64,000 nucleotides of DNA from Gnetum montanum. Taxonomy: Eukaryota; Streptophyta; Gnetopsida; Gnetales; Gnetaceae. Location of the stretch: NCBI GenBank assembly GCA_015680685.1, contig MNCI01035378.1, positions 16,827 to 80,826 on the forward strand. Direction: 5' to 3'. The translations under genes were made by a program, and so were the position numbers. Position 1 is the first letter of the stretch. Every line of letters begins with the position of its first letter. The notes under the pieces are model-generated. The model was not told the origin of the DNA. It worked only from the letters and a program-made list of their open reading frames with translations, and made no database searches. Below, piece by piece: positions 22,137 to 34,178 of the stretch.

Positions 22137-24950
22137 TTGGGAGGATCCTCATAGATTAGGGAGAAGAAACCAAGAGGAGGAAGGGGCTAGTAATAGGAAC
22201 TATCATAGCCCTAGGAATAAGCACTTGAAATGACCCATGTAATAGGATCCATTTAGGAGAAGCCAAAAGTGGATCCCTCTTGGAGAAACCAGCTAGTCAA
22301 GACAAGATGAGGCTCCTAGGCCAAGGCCTATCTTGGAGGTCTTCCTAATAGAGGAATTCTTGGAAAAAAATAGGACCAAGAAGATTCAAATTTCTATTCT
22401 CCAAGAGTCAAACTTTGGATCCTTCTTAGAGCTAGCACCTAAAGAGTTTCATATGTAGTTGTATGAGTCTCCCATGTGGCCAATTCTCTTCAATAATAGA
22501 GAGTGATACATGGGGAAGACCTACTTATTCTAGAACAACCAACAAGAAGATGCATTGGTAAAAAATCAAGGGCATCACCATCTTCTACTTAGTTGAGGCC
22601 ATTGGTGAGGTCCTTAGATTGCCAAATACATGGGCCAAATTGGTTGAGTTCTCTACATAGGTAGACTTAGAAGCTAAGAAAGAATGGGTTCAATGATGCT
22701 ATGAAGTGGATTGAAAGGGGTACAGTGCCCTCACAAAGGTAGAACACACATACTTCAAGATAGTGGTCTACCACCTGAATCCAATAGTAAGGTCTAGCAA
22801 GATGATAGCTTTCACCACCAGGGCATGCACTGATCTAAGTAGGAAATTCATGGTCAATCTCCTTCAAATTATTTTTCTAGAAATTAAAAAGTGCTTCAAA
22901 GAAAATAAGAAGGAAAGGAAGATGCTCCCATTTCCATTTCTCATTTGCAAATTTTGAAAAAGGGAAGGAATAGGTTACTATTCTAATGATATGATTCATT
23001 GTGCTCCTACTACATCTTGGTAGGAGATGATGAAAGATAAGGTAGCAACTAAGCTACAAGAGAAGGAGCTATCATCACAACCACTTGAAACAATGCTAGA
23101 AATACTTGTAGCTAAAAATGTCTTAGAAAGCTTTGCGAGTAGTAGCTATAGCAATAACAAGGCTTTGTAGGATATGAAGAACCATCTCTCTACTATCCAA
23201 CCATGAGCTGCTTGAATGAGGCCACAAGGATTAATAGCTAGTTGGATAGTGATACTATCCCACTATTCTTTTCTCAGAGGAACCAAGCACTCATAAGGTC
23301 TAATCCTAGTGCTTGAGAGGCCATAGTGGATAAACATTTCTTGAGATTATCAAAAGTGCTTAAGACTTCTTTATCATGCTAGAGGAAGGCAAGGTGGAAA
23401 TTGTCTTGGTCATGAAACATAAAGGCTAAGAGACAGTGGTGAAAGTAGTGGTTGATAGGGTTACCAAGGTGTTGAATCCTCCTGCAACATCAATACCTAA
23501 AATTATCCCAATGAAAAAAATCTGTACATTTGTAGGAGTAAGAAGCAATTAGATGAGTGTTGTCCAACATAAGAAGGTGTTGAAATGACTAGTTGGAATT
23601 GGAAAATTGCTTCTAGAGATCTTTGATCTTTTGAATGATATTATAGAAAACGAGTTATAGCTACTCAAGATAAGGGATAAATGACTAATTTCCAATGCAC
23701 AACTGAAGAAGGCCACCATTTCTAATCAATGATTGGTTGCTAAAGTTGTAGAGTTCTGAAATTGTCTTTCTAACCTTGTGATTCTTAGGCTTAAGTTTAT
23801 TATGGATGAATATTTTCAATAGCTTTAATTAAACCTCCAATAGGCCAAGAATGTAAATGAGGCCATGATCTTTGATGCTTTCTTGTTAAAGGTCATGACC
23901 TTCAACATTAATAAGAACCCGTTGTAGGTCTAGAAGGAGAACTTGGTTCTCACCAAGGAAAAGCATTTTCTATGTAACATTGAGCAACAAAAGGAACAAC
24001 TAGTTAAATTAATACATCAACACTAGGAGTAGCTCACCAAGATGAACCTAGATTTGAGGAGGTTGAAAAAAAAGAATCATAATCTCTCAATGGAGGAAGT
24101 TTATTCCCTTTACCAAAATACTAAAATTGAGGTAGTCACCTTCAAAAATGAAGCCATGTAGTTTAAGCATATAAAAAATCACTACAAGGACTAGGTTGGA
24201 CTCCTAAAGAAAGTTAATGAAAAGGAAATCTAGTTAGCAAAGATAAAAATGAATGAGGCCTTGAAATATCTCCAGCAAAGTAGTAACATATTGTTGCTCA
24301 TATTTAATGAATTAAATGCATTCAACAAGATAGAAATCTATTTTAAGAAGTTTTATATTGAAGAGATGACAGAGTACATGAAGATTTCCAACCTTAATTA
24401 TGTAAACTTGGTGATGTTGACCATAGGAAAGACAAGGTCAAAACTTGAAAAGTAAGTGACCATTTCCTACCTTCTCTATAGGGTAGAAGTTGAGCTCCAT
24501 AAAGAGACAAAACAAAAGTTGAAGATAGTTAATGCAGAGCTTGAAGTTCTCAAGAGTAGATTCACTAACCAACAATTTGTTGCTAAGAACCTAAAAAGAA
24601 GGATGAATGGCTACTAGAAGCTATAGAACCTAGTAAATACATTGACATCAAATAAAAATAATACATAGCCTAGTTTGTCAACATGAAAGAAATTTTTCTT
24701 TCCATGTTATGCCCATGGGACATCCTTGCATTGATCCATATTGGTAAAGCTACATTGACCATGTATGACCCATGGACCAAAGAGGAGAGAATAAAGGCAG
24801 TTCTATATGCCTTCAAACTTCTAGTGGAAGTAGTAGCAACAATAGGACAACCTCAATCTCCACCAACACTAAGATGGGATGAGGGATCATCAAAGCCATA
24901 GGAGCCTGCACTCCAAGTAGTACTTAAGACTTCATCATGTCTTTGGTAAT
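22137..24950 (+). pseudogene. Element B ORF3, unidentified coiled-coil protein
   Basis: This gene lies where Athila elements carry their env-like ORF. I do not recognise its family. The N-terminal part is basic. A globular segment follows at about 22390-22700 (ESPMWPILFN; RKTYLF-like and AKLVEFSTQVDLEAKKEW-like pieces), then a Ser-rich stretch. From about 23600 there is a long Glu/Lys/Leu/Asn-rich coiled-coil region, ending with a segment also present in C and D (EEMTEYMKISNLNYVNLVML near 24355-24420; PWTKEERIKAVLYAFKLL near 24770). No signal peptide or clear membrane segment is visible. Stops are frequent at Gln and Trp positions. Confidence 0.7.
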
Positions 24951-25150
24951 TTTCTAGGTACCCACTACATTTTTTAAAGTGTCTAATTTTGTTATAATGA
25001 ACACTTATTTTTTTAATAATGTACCATCTAGCACTTAGAGTTAGTTACAAGTTAGTCAGTTAGTCTTTCTATTAATAAATTCCATACCTTCCAATCTTGT
25101 AAAAAAGTTGATCCTAATCTTGTTCACTCGAGGATGAGCTTTCAGTCAAT

Positions 25151-25160
25151 CATGGGAGTG
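25151..25160 (+). promoter_or_regulatory. Element B polypurine tract
   Basis: CATGGGAGTG directly precedes the 3' LTR and follows GAGGATGAGCTTTCAGTC, the same arrangement as in A and C. Confidence 0.75.
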
Positions 25161-26014
25161 TGATGAAACATGAATAAGACAAGTTGAATTAATGCATCCT
25201 TGGTGATGTAACCTTGTTGACATATCCCCATTAATGCATGATAGGATGTGTTGATGTAGATACATTGATGCTAACACAGTCATTACCCATATAAATACAT
25301 GTATCCCTTGCATTTATGACATCTTTCAGTTGTAGCCTTATCTAAACTCTTGCAATTTCCTTTCTATATAGTTAAAAGATTTTCTCTTTGAGTACCCATA
25401 GTGTGGATCTAAGAGATTGTATGGAGTTTTATTTGAGTCTCCATCTACTTGAATGCACTGGCATGAACAATAATAAAGTTGTTCATTGCAGCACTTAGAC
25501 TAGCTTAACTTTACATTTTTTTACTTTACATTAATATTTTTAATTAGTTAATATAATTAATCATAAACACATAAGTATTACCACTTTGAGCATAACTTAT
25601 TAATTCTTGATAATCCTAGCATTGAATATTTGGTATTCTCAATAATAGTTACTTAGTAACCTAATAGTGTTAACAATAGTTTGGGATGTGTATGATAAGT
25701 AGAAATAATAACTCCATGTTAGGATAGTTAGTTATTCTTGTTGATTAGTTAAATATTCAATCATTAAACCCTTATCTACTCATCTAGTCATTAGAATAAT
25801 TATAAAAATACATATTATATGCCTTAATCCACACTTAATCATACATACAAATAAAACACAAGTCTGAGTTAGGAAGACAATGACCTTCTAATCACATGAT
25901 TCATTATTAAGAACATCAACAATTTAAGTTACTAAGTCTTTGGAGTTTGATTGGATTATTAGTAAACACTTGTGACTCATATAATTGGGCATAGGGAATA
26001 CCCACCGCTCATCA
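25161..26014 (+). repeat. Element B 3' LTR
   Basis: It pairs with 13472-14367, starts TGATGAAACATGAATAAG and ends CGCTCATCA. TATA box at 25290-25297, U3 short repeats at 25170-25280, and the paired TTGGTAAYC-type motif (partly decayed) at about 25610-25670. Confidence 0.92.
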
Positions 26015-26150
26015 CTCATACACCAATTTTGCAAGATTCCATGGCATTATAGGCCTCTTGATAACCATAGAAGATCAATACCTCTCTTTTTGAGTATAAT
26101 TTTAGCTTTTTGAGAGTTAGAATTTTTGGCCTTAAAAATTGTCAAAATTT
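26015..26150. other. Right flank of element B
   Basis: The first five bases (CTCAT) are the right target-site duplication. The rest shows no recognisable gene. Confidence 0.7.
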
Positions 26151-26294
26151 TTTTTAACTTTGGTATCCACACCAATACTAATGCCAATGTTGGCATCACT
26201 CTAGCAAGATTTGCAAGAGTACTTCAAAATGGTTAGTATGGTTGGATAGCACACCTTGACGTAGCTAATTGATGCACCTTGATGTAGCTATCTC
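26151..26294. repeat. 144-bp inverted duplicate, left copy
   Basis: It is the reverse complement of 26958-27101, with a single mismatch in 144 bp. The other copy is bounded by a lone N at 26956 and by the 426-bp gap. This pattern is typical of a contig-end misjoin rather than biology. Confidence 0.9.
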
Positions 26295-26956
26295 GCATAA
26301 CTAGCTCATGCACCTAGGTGTAGCTATCCATCATGGTTTTCTGGCATTGTTATAGTTAGCATTAGCATTAGCACCTTTAACATTGTTTATCTCAATATGC
26401 CATGTTCAATTTTATCATCAATCATCATCTCCTCATCTTTTGGCCTTCTCAAAATCATTTCAACTCATTGTGACATGAATTTAGACATTAAATGGAGCTT
26501 TGGAGGTTCATTTTTGACACTTTAAGAAATTCATGAAAATTTTGGTAAGTGTTGGTAATGCAATTTTAGTTCAATTTTAGCAATTGTAATTTAAATTTGG
26601 CAAATCTATGCCTATAAATACTAGCTCAAAATAAAAATTTTGGGTTATAAATTTTAATATTTGAGATAATTTTCTAGACTTTGAGAGATCTAGAACATGT
26701 GTGCTTACCATTATTGCAACATGTGCATGCTCCTTGGCCATATTCAATACCTTATACACCTTCGGTAACAATTTATAGAGATAGATTTTTTGGGCTTTTG
26801 TGCTATAGTCTAAAGTTAGAATTCCTTAGCTCTAGTGTGAGTGATGGGAGCCTAATCTTAAAAAACCCTATTTTGGTTGCTTAATATTTCAACTTCTTTT
26901 ATTACTTTCATTACACGTGTGTTATTTCTCCTATGACTTGTAGTTTGGCCCTTCCN
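26295..26956. other. No gene recognised
   Basis: AT-rich DNA lying between the two inverted 144-bp copies. No supported coding region. The single N at 26956 marks a join. Confidence 0.45.
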
Positions 26957-26957
26957 T

Positions 26958-27101
26958 GAGATAGCTACATCAAGGTGCACCAATTAGCTACGTCAAGGTG
27001 TGCTATCCAACCATACTAACCATTTTGAAGTACTCTTGCAAATCTTGCTAGAGTGATGCCAACATTGGCATTAGTATTGGTGTGGATACCAAAGTTAAAA
27101 A
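26958..27101. repeat. 144-bp inverted duplicate, right copy
   Basis: Reverse complement of 26151-26294, running exactly up to the N gap. Confidence 0.9.
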
Positions 27102-27527
27102 NNNNNNNNNNNNNNNNNNNNNNNNNNNNNNNNNNNNNNNNNNNNNNNNNNNNNNNNNNNNNNNNNNNNNNNNNNNNNNNNNNNNNNNNNNNNNNNNNNN
27201 NNNNNNNNNNNNNNNNNNNNNNNNNNNNNNNNNNNNNNNNNNNNNNNNNNNNNNNNNNNNNNNNNNNNNNNNNNNNNNNNNNNNNNNNNNNNNNNNNNNN
27301 NNNNNNNNNNNNNNNNNNNNNNNNNNNNNNNNNNNNNNNNNNNNNNNNNNNNNNNNNNNNNNNNNNNNNNNNNNNNNNNNNNNNNNNNNNNNNNNNNNNN
27401 NNNNNNNNNNNNNNNNNNNNNNNNNNNNNNNNNNNNNNNNNNNNNNNNNNNNNNNNNNNNNNNNNNNNNNNNNNNNNNNNNNNNNNNNNNNNNNNNNNNN
27501 NNNNNNNNNNNNNNNNNNNNNNNNNNN
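27102..27527. other. Assembly gap (426 N)
   Basis: A run of undetermined bases. Reading frames crossing it have no meaning. Confidence 0.99.
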
Positions 27528-27949
27528 TTCATTTCCACTTCATCTTATTTCTAAGTGTGTGTAGGAGAGTCTTATTAACATCATGTTAGGATAAGTTTCT
27601 AAATTCACTCATAGTCTTTAAATTCATAGCTTGATGAAGATGAGGAAAAGATTAGCATTCATAGCATCCATGACACAACATAACTACAAGGTTGCATATC
27701 AATATTTTGAAAACATTCCTACTAAATTCAAACCATCTCATTGAGGTAAATTAGTTTGAGAAAGCTAGACTAGTAGAGTATCTAGTCATCAGAGATAAAG
27801 TTTAGGTGACGAAGAGTGTTGAAATTCAATAAAGGCAAGATATGATGAACTTTTCTATAAGTCATTCATCAATTCCAATAGGAGCTATTAAGTATTTGAA
27901 AAATAGAGCAAAGATAGGGGTGTCGACATCTCTAATGATAAAGAAGATA
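27528..27949. other. No gene recognised
   Basis: Between the gap and the end of E's integrase. It may include decayed 3' parts of element E, but I could not match its ORF3 or 3' LTR here. Confidence 0.4.
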
Positions 27950-27959
27950 TAGCTTCTTA

Positions 27960-28680
27960 TTCTTCATTATCTACTAGCGATTATTATCAACATAATAACC
28001 ATCCATCCAACCCCAGCTTGTAGCACATTAATCTCATTAGCTCTATCAATCCATTCTCTATATATGTTTGATGAGAAATGAGGTACCCCTATGCCTAGCT
28101 TTCGAAAGGTGGTTCCTATAACAAGAGTACCATTATCAAAAATTAGTGCACGTGGCACCCAAAAAATATTTACAACATTTTGTTATAGAAATTGAGTAGC
28201 TATAGAAGATGTACAGTCGGTGATGGCTATTTATTTTACCCATTTTTTACAATAGTCAATAGCAACTATGATGCCTTTCCATTTGATATGGATGTGATGG
28301 GAGCTATGAAATCAATGCATTGGATGTCAAAGGGTTCTACTAGTTGGATCCATTATTGAGATTCCTCCATTTAAGTGGTCATCCCACCATCATGTTGATA
28401 GTAGTCACAAGAGTGTATGAATTGGTGAGCATTCATGTAGAGTGTTGGCTAGTAATACCCTACCATTAGGATCTTAATGATTGTGTATCTCCCTACATAG
28501 CGGATTCCACAAGGGCCCTCATGAGCATTCTAGAGGATGTATAATTGATTAGCATCAGGAACACACCAACAAACTAGGCCATTCACACAAACTTTGTAAA
28601 GGTGTCTGTTGATCTCCATGAAGTGTTTAGCCTAATGAAGAAATTTTTGTTACTTCCTATGATCTAACTTTGGTGGCACT
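27960..28680 (-). pseudogene. Element E integrase
   Basis: Minus-strand translation gives CHEGPCGIRYVGRYTIIKIL and GYYWPT, then HSCDYYQHDGGMT (the end of the HHCC zinc domain). The core follows: VEPFDIQCIDFIAPITSISN, then ALIFDNGTLVIGTTFRKLGI and VPHFSSNIYREWIDRANEIN. The first two catalytic Asp residues (IDFIAP and IFDNGT) are kept; the third position (NEIN) still has a Glu. It is better preserved at the active site than in B, but stops interrupt the frame. Confidence 0.83.
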
Positions 28681-28682
28681 TC

Positions 28683-30060
28683 CTAAGTGAGAAGATATGT
28701 GAGGATGCCATCATACCATGTAGGTTTAGTATGCACTTGTTTATTTATAGTACTAGAAAATAGAAGTTCATTAGAAAAATAATCAAAAAGTGGGCTCTCC
28801 TCCTCTTTGTTATCCCATCTCAACCAAGATAATTGGTCAGTGATCACATTCTTAGTTTTCTTTCGATCTATCATCATGAGATCAAATGGCTCATATCCCA
28901 TAGTGGATGTAGTGCTTAGTTGGCAAAGTTCTTTCTTAATTGGCACACAGCTAATGGCTTAATCTACCACATAATTCTTTCTTTGTTATGGTGTAGTTTA
29001 GTTGTGCATCCATAATGCTTCGTCTCCCATAGTGGATGTAGTAGGGATGTTTTTGATCGTCCAACTGCATGAGCATGGCTTCCAAGGCATAGTTCAATGC
29101 ATATGCCATAATATGAAATAGTTTGAACTAGTTAGGTACTTGTAGAATTGGAGTTTCTACAAGCTTCTTATTGAGTTTCTAGAATGTCTTTTTGCATTCC
29201 TAGGTCCATACAAATAGAGCATCTCTTTTGTTAGCTCCACCAATGGTTTAGTGATCTTAGAGAAATTCTCTATGAATCACTAGTAGTAGCCAGTGTGGCC
29301 AAGAATGACTGAACATCTTTGATAGTCTTTAGTTGATATGTAATTCCTTGGATTACCCTTATTTTTTCATCATTCATCTCAATCCTTACTTGTGAGATTC
29401 TATGCCCCAACATAATGCCCTCTTGGACCATCAGATATCTCTTTTGGCAATTAAGCCAAAGGTTAGTCTTCACATAGCTTTTCAACACTTGCGTAAGGTG
29501 GTCTAGGGATTACTCGAATGTAGCCCCATAGGTGGAGAAGTCATCCATGAAGACATCCACCCCACTACTGATCTGCTATCAAAAAATGCTAAGGGCATGG
29601 TGTTGGAAAGTTGTAGGGGCATTGCACAGACCAAAATCGCAAGAACTTGTGAGTGTAGTTTTGGCTTGATCCTCTAGCGTAATTTGAATTTAATTATAGC
29701 CACTATAACCATACAGAAAGTTGTAGTAGTCATTCCTAGAGATAGTGTTCAACACTTGGTCAACAAGTGGCAACAGAGAGTGATCTTTGTACATTACCAT
29801 GTTCAATAGCTTAAAGTTAATATAGACCCTCCACTTACCACTTTTTTTGGCACTATCACTAGTGGGCTAACCCACTTACTATCCACAATGGGTAGATGAA
29901 CCTTTCCTTGAGGAGTTATTTAATCTCCTCCTTAATGATATACTTCAATTTGAAGTTCAACCATCATTGCAACTACCTCTTTGGCTTTATGGAAGGATCA
30001 ATATAGATGTGATGCTAGCATATCCTAAGATCAATCCTAATGAGTTCAGGATATGATCAA
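28683..30060 (-). pseudogene. Element E reverse transcriptase-RNase H
   Basis: The RT palm and thumb run from about 29980 down. The plus strand at 29520-29560 encodes the complement of a VDVFMDDFST-like motif. 29488-29270 reads KTNLWLNCQKRYLMVQEGIM, then LGHRIS, and DVQSFLATLA of the connection domain. The end of RNase H appears at about 28880-28800 (DRKKTKNVITDQLSWLRWD), equivalent to KPGKKNVVADFLSR. The N-terminal fingers and protease are missing. Stops and frameshifts are numerous. Confidence 0.8.
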
Positions 30061-30286
30061 GCAAAGGCTAATGGCCATTTGTTGAAGGTGGAGAGACATG
30101 TGTAGAAGGACGAGGAGGGTAATGAGAAAATCAAAATTTCCCTTTTTGAGATTAGGCTCTGTAGAATTCAAGAGGGTAGTAGTAATGTTGGAAGGAAGTG
30201 TGACTGAAAGGGCCACATGAAGAAATGGATTGTTGAACATAGTACCCATATGGATTAGGTTACTAGTAAGGGTACTGCTGCCTTGG

Positions 30287-30291
30287 TGGTG
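30287..30291. repeat. Target-site duplication of inserted LTR, left
   Basis: TGGTG, repeated exactly at 31958-31962. Without the insert the flanks rejoin into a sequence collinear with element A's Gag region. Confidence 0.8.
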
Positions 30292-31957
30292 TGTTAAATC
30301 CCAAAAATTAGTTTAATTTTTAATGAGTATTTTGTTAAAGATATGCATTTTAATTGATTTTATATTTTTAATTAATGTTTATTATATTTTAGTTTAGTGG
30401 TGAATATTAGTTTATTTTAATTAATATGATATATTATTATTAATGTGATTATAATTATATATATCTTATATATATAATTATATATTATTATATATAAANT
30501 TTTAGTGGATGTTTTGGGCTAGGCCATGGATCCTCTCCGTCAACTATAGCTTTGTGACCATGCTACCTTCCCAATAGGTTAGTGCGCCTCCCATGTGATT
30601 AGTGTGTCACAGGACAAGAAGCAGTGATAGCTAGGGTTTCACTATTACAAGTGAATGAGGGTTTCACTATTGTGCCGAATGTAGGGTTTTAGGCATAGCA
30701 ATAGCAATGCATGCATGTGGCAAGGGTAGAAGCAGTAGTAGCAGTGGTGGCCATCTAATCTACAACCACAAAAACATCCTTTACAGCTTTACCACTCACC
30801 TCACTTTGGCCAAGGCTGATGCTATCCTAGCCAAGCCTAGAGTTCTAAGCATGTAGAGACAACAAGGATTTTTGCAGGTAGTGAGGGTAGCAAAGACAAA
30901 GCACGATAGTAGGTGGATCAAAGTAGGCCAAAGCGTGGTAGTACGTGGCCAAAACAACATTGGCTCCCACAAGGCAGTGGTAGTGAACAGGAAGTAATGA
31001 AGTTAGCAATGGCACTGGTGACAGTGGCAACAACAATGGTAGTAGCATTAACAATGGTAAATAGTGTAATGGCATGACACATCAAGTGTTTTTGGTAGCA
31101 ACAATGCATAGTGTATGCAAGGTGGATTGTGACAATGGCAAGTGATAACAATGGCTAGAATGACGATGGTAGGTGATTTCTTTGGTAGCAATAGTGGTGG
31201 TAGTAGGACATAGCAAGGATAGTTGGTGGCAATGGGTTGTTCTCTACTGTGACACTTCACATTGATCCAGGATGCCTCTTCTACCATTTTAGTTGAAGTT
31301 CATGATATCTAGGGTGCCAAACTTGGCATTTCCACTAATTTAGATGGATTAATTTTTATTTGTTTATTTTTAAACCTTGTTGAAGTATAAATAAGATTTC
31401 AACTTTATATTGATTTGTGCAACTTAGGGTGTGAAACCCAATGGGCACCAAAGGTGTGCACCCAGAATTGATACCCAAACAAATCCACATCAAGTTGAAG
31501 TTCAATTACCCTTGAAGAATTATTATGTGAGGATTCATTAAGCTTTGTGGCAACTAAAGATCATTAAAGTCCATTGTCAGCCTATCAAGGTGGCTACACT
31601 ATGGAAACATCAAGGCAAATTACAAGATTAGGTGAAGTATCCCTTGTAATTCTTATAATCTATGCTTTTATTTATGACTTTAATTTGATTTAATTATTAA
31701 TTTTCATTCTTGAACTTCTGATTAGAAGTTAGGGTGAAATTTTATAATTTTACTTATGAGCGATAGTCATAAGTATGGAATTTGTTTGGATTTGATTCTA
31801 ATTATTTATTGTCTTGATGATTTCTTTTGATTTTTGAACCATTCCTCCACAAGATATGACTTGTAGATTAGTCATTGATGAGGTGATACTCTCTACAATG
31901 AAAGAAAGAAAAATAAATTTTAAAGGTATCTAGCATCAAAGTTTTTCTAGCTCATCA
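30292..31957. mobile_element. Probable solo LTR, 1.67 kb
   Basis: The insert interrupts E's Gag. It starts TGTTAAATCCC and ends CTCATCA, with a 5-bp TGGTG duplication, as LTRs do. A TATA box (TATAAATAA, 31386-31394) lies two-thirds along. No internal LTR pair, PBS or coding domain is seen, so a solo LTR left by LTR-LTR recombination is the simplest reading. The middle (30900-31260) is rich in CAATGG/GTAGTGG words. A lone N at 30499 lies in an AT-dinucleotide stretch. Orientation, if plus as the TATA suggests, is opposite to E. Confidence 0.6.
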
Positions 31958-31962
31958 TGGTG
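31958..31962. repeat. Target-site duplication of inserted LTR, right
   Basis: Exact TGGTG copy of 30287-30291. Confidence 0.8.
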
Positions 31963-34159
31963 GCATCCCCCATGACTGTGGGTGTTGCCACTAAGGATAC
32001 TAATCATAAGGTTGTGATGGAGTTCCACTTGGTTAATAGACTTGTTGGTGGAATTATCTTGGGTTGCCTTGTGGATAAGACAACCTTCTTGACAATCTAG
32101 TATTTAGAGCATACACCCCAAAATTTTGCAAATGTGAAACAATGGGGTAACATTCCTTAGGATGTTCATATTGGTAGATGTCACATCCACCATCATCATC
32201 TATTTCAAATTTCACAAACTACTCTACTATAGTAGCCTTGCCCTTGCCCCTTTGGTGGGTATGTTCAGCTTCCTTCCTCTCTTGTGATCATGATCACTAC
32301 TTTGCTCTTTAGATGCCTCTATTATTTTTGGACCGATTTGAAACTTTTCATCCAAAGAGTTCCACATTTTATCTACCTTGGCCAAAATTCTGGATATAAA
32401 TTTCTAAATCAAAAAGGTCTTTCATTGCATCACCTCATCTACTAGTGCATCATCCTTATTGTCATAAAATTGAACTTTCCCTTTTTTGATGGAAAGATCT
32501 TGGTTATACTCCTCAACACTTTCCATTTTTCTCAACTCTCCTTCTTCCTTAGTAACATGCTCTATCAACCTTTGAATCTAATGGATCCTTAATTTTGATA
32601 GTCTCTCTTGGGCATAGACACCAATACATCTCCTTGTTTCTATGTAGAGCCCATTTATGATATGGCGAAGGTGCTTCTATTAAGAATAACCATGGCTAGG
32701 ACATCAATTCAAAAGGGAATAGTACCTACCTGTGACTACATCCAAGGGTTTATGTGTTTCTTGTTTTTCAACCTTAAATATACTTTCTCAAGTTGGACAC
32801 TTGAGAGCACATTTGATACTTTTCATTGAAGAGCTCAAGCATCATAGTCCATCTATAGATTGATTCTAGCTCCAAGGACTAGTACCAACATTTAGATTTC
32901 TTTAGTGTCCTTGGGAATGGCTTTAGTTTTGGCCATTCTTTCTTCACATTCTATAAGACATAGGCATTGTGGAAGGCTTGAATATGGTTTTGCAAATCCA
33001 AGTTTTATTTCCCTTTTAACTTCGGGATATTATTCATATCCAATTGCTTGATTCTACTATCTTTCACATGCCTTGTCAGAATTCTCATTGCCTCTATGAT
33101 ATTTAGCATATTTTGAGTTGCAAGATAAGGCTCATCATAGTCATAGCCTTTGTGATGGCCATGATGCTTATGATGTCCTATACTATCCCTTCTTTCATGG
33201 TGGCAGGCCTCTCATGATTGCCCACACCCTTGATCTTGACTAGTCTGGTGGGTCCTACGATCATCTTTGTCTCATTAGTTACCTTCATCATGATCACATC
33301 CTTTGCAGCCTCAGTCAGAGGTAGAGGAGGAAGAAGAGGATGACGAAGGTGAGGAGGAAGGAGGACTAGCACCGTAGTGCCTACTACCCTCTCTTCAATG
33401 GTCATGGCCATGATTATCATTGTGATTCCGATCCTCGTCCCTACCATGACTTCCATCTTTGGATCCCCCATGGTCATGGGACTTGTTCATGCTTGAACCA
33501 AGATTATTGATAATATATTTTGAGTTCTAGTTCAAGCCCCCTTTGTTGAAACTAAAGGGAGGAGAGTTAGTAAAATGAGAACCCCTAGAGAATGGATCTT
33601 CACTATCTTTTTGGCCCAACAGGAACAAGGGGTTATCGAACCATTTCTCCTTCACAACTTCATAGCACTTCTCCTACTCCTAATCAATTTTACATTATGC
33701 CTTAGTGGGATGGTAATACCTAGATTTGTGGTCCTACATAATGTATTTAGCATGACGCTTATGGATGCCCAACCTCATAAGAGTTTGTTGGAGCATTGTA
33801 GGAATTGATTGATTGGGTAGCAACACAATGTTATCCTCCATGTCCATCCATTACATTTGCTCATCCTAATGTAGGATGAAGGTGAATTCAAGTACATACT
33901 CATTGGAATGAGTATATACCACTTGGCATTGTTGGGGCAATGGTTGATTTGATCATTCATTCCTTTGATTGCATGTGTGCTCAAATTTTGGTGGAGAATC
34001 ATTCTTATGGGAACAAGACATTTTGGACTAAAAGAAAATTTTAGTGTACTTTTTACAATAATAATAATAATTATTCAAATGATTTTGACTTTAAGGAGTG
34101 ATACAATGATGTGAAATAATTTTCACTAAGTCTTGGATGGTGCACGTAGCTAACTAAAG

Positions 34160-34177
34160 TCCTCGATGATAACTCCA
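34160..34177 (-). other. Element E primer-binding site, decayed
   Basis: The minus strand reads TGGAGTTATCATCGAGGA one base after the LTR end. It sits at the position of the tRNA-Asp-type site in A, B and C and keeps TGG, TCATC-like and GAGGA portions. Confidence 0.6.
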
Positions 34178-34178
34178 A

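Larger units (their letters stand above)
13472..26014 (+). mobile_element. Element B: 12.5-kb Athila-like Gypsy, gag-pol-ORF3
   Basis: This is the most complete element here. It has LTRs at 13472-14367 and 25161-26014, perfect CTCAT target duplications, a tRNA-Asp-type primer site at 14369, gag, protease, RT-RNase H and integrase in Gypsy order, about 2 kb of non-coding DNA, a further coiled-coil ORF, and a purine-rich tract before the 3' LTR. Integrase following RNase H identifies Ty3/Gypsy. The tRNA-Asp-like PBS, total length, long spacer after pol and extra 3' ORF resemble the Athila lineage. Every frame is riddled with stops. Confidence 0.92.
30230..34021 (-). pseudogene. gag: Element E Gag, split by a later insertion
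   Basis: From an ATG at 34021 the protein begins MSCSHKNDSPPKFEH and includes MEDNIVLLPNQSIPTML (as in B). A His/Arg/Asp-rich stretch and a poly-Ser run (SPPSSPSSSSSSTSDR, near 33350) precede the capsid core at about 33060-32800 (LDMNNIPKLKGK, IQAFHNAY, LELFNEKYQMCSQVSNLRK). The C-terminal Pro/Asn/Gly-rich part is cut by the 30292-31957 insertion and resumes at 30286-30230, where the sequence again matches element A (10250-10330). Confidence 0.82.

Noticed and set aside
27053-27589. Long frames spanning the N gap (also at 37464-37937)
   Set aside because: They are open only because undetermined bases contain no stop codons.
28069-28110. TGATGAG...GGTACCCCTATGCC resembling an LTR terminus
   Set aside because: It lies inside E's integrase in a region that translates as the normal VPHFSS..YREW segment; the similarity is coincidental.
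30845-31287. Overlapping minus-strand frames rich in Leu, Pro, Cys and His
   Set aside because: They arise from low-complexity CAATGG/GTAGTGG words inside the probable solo LTR and have no domain character.
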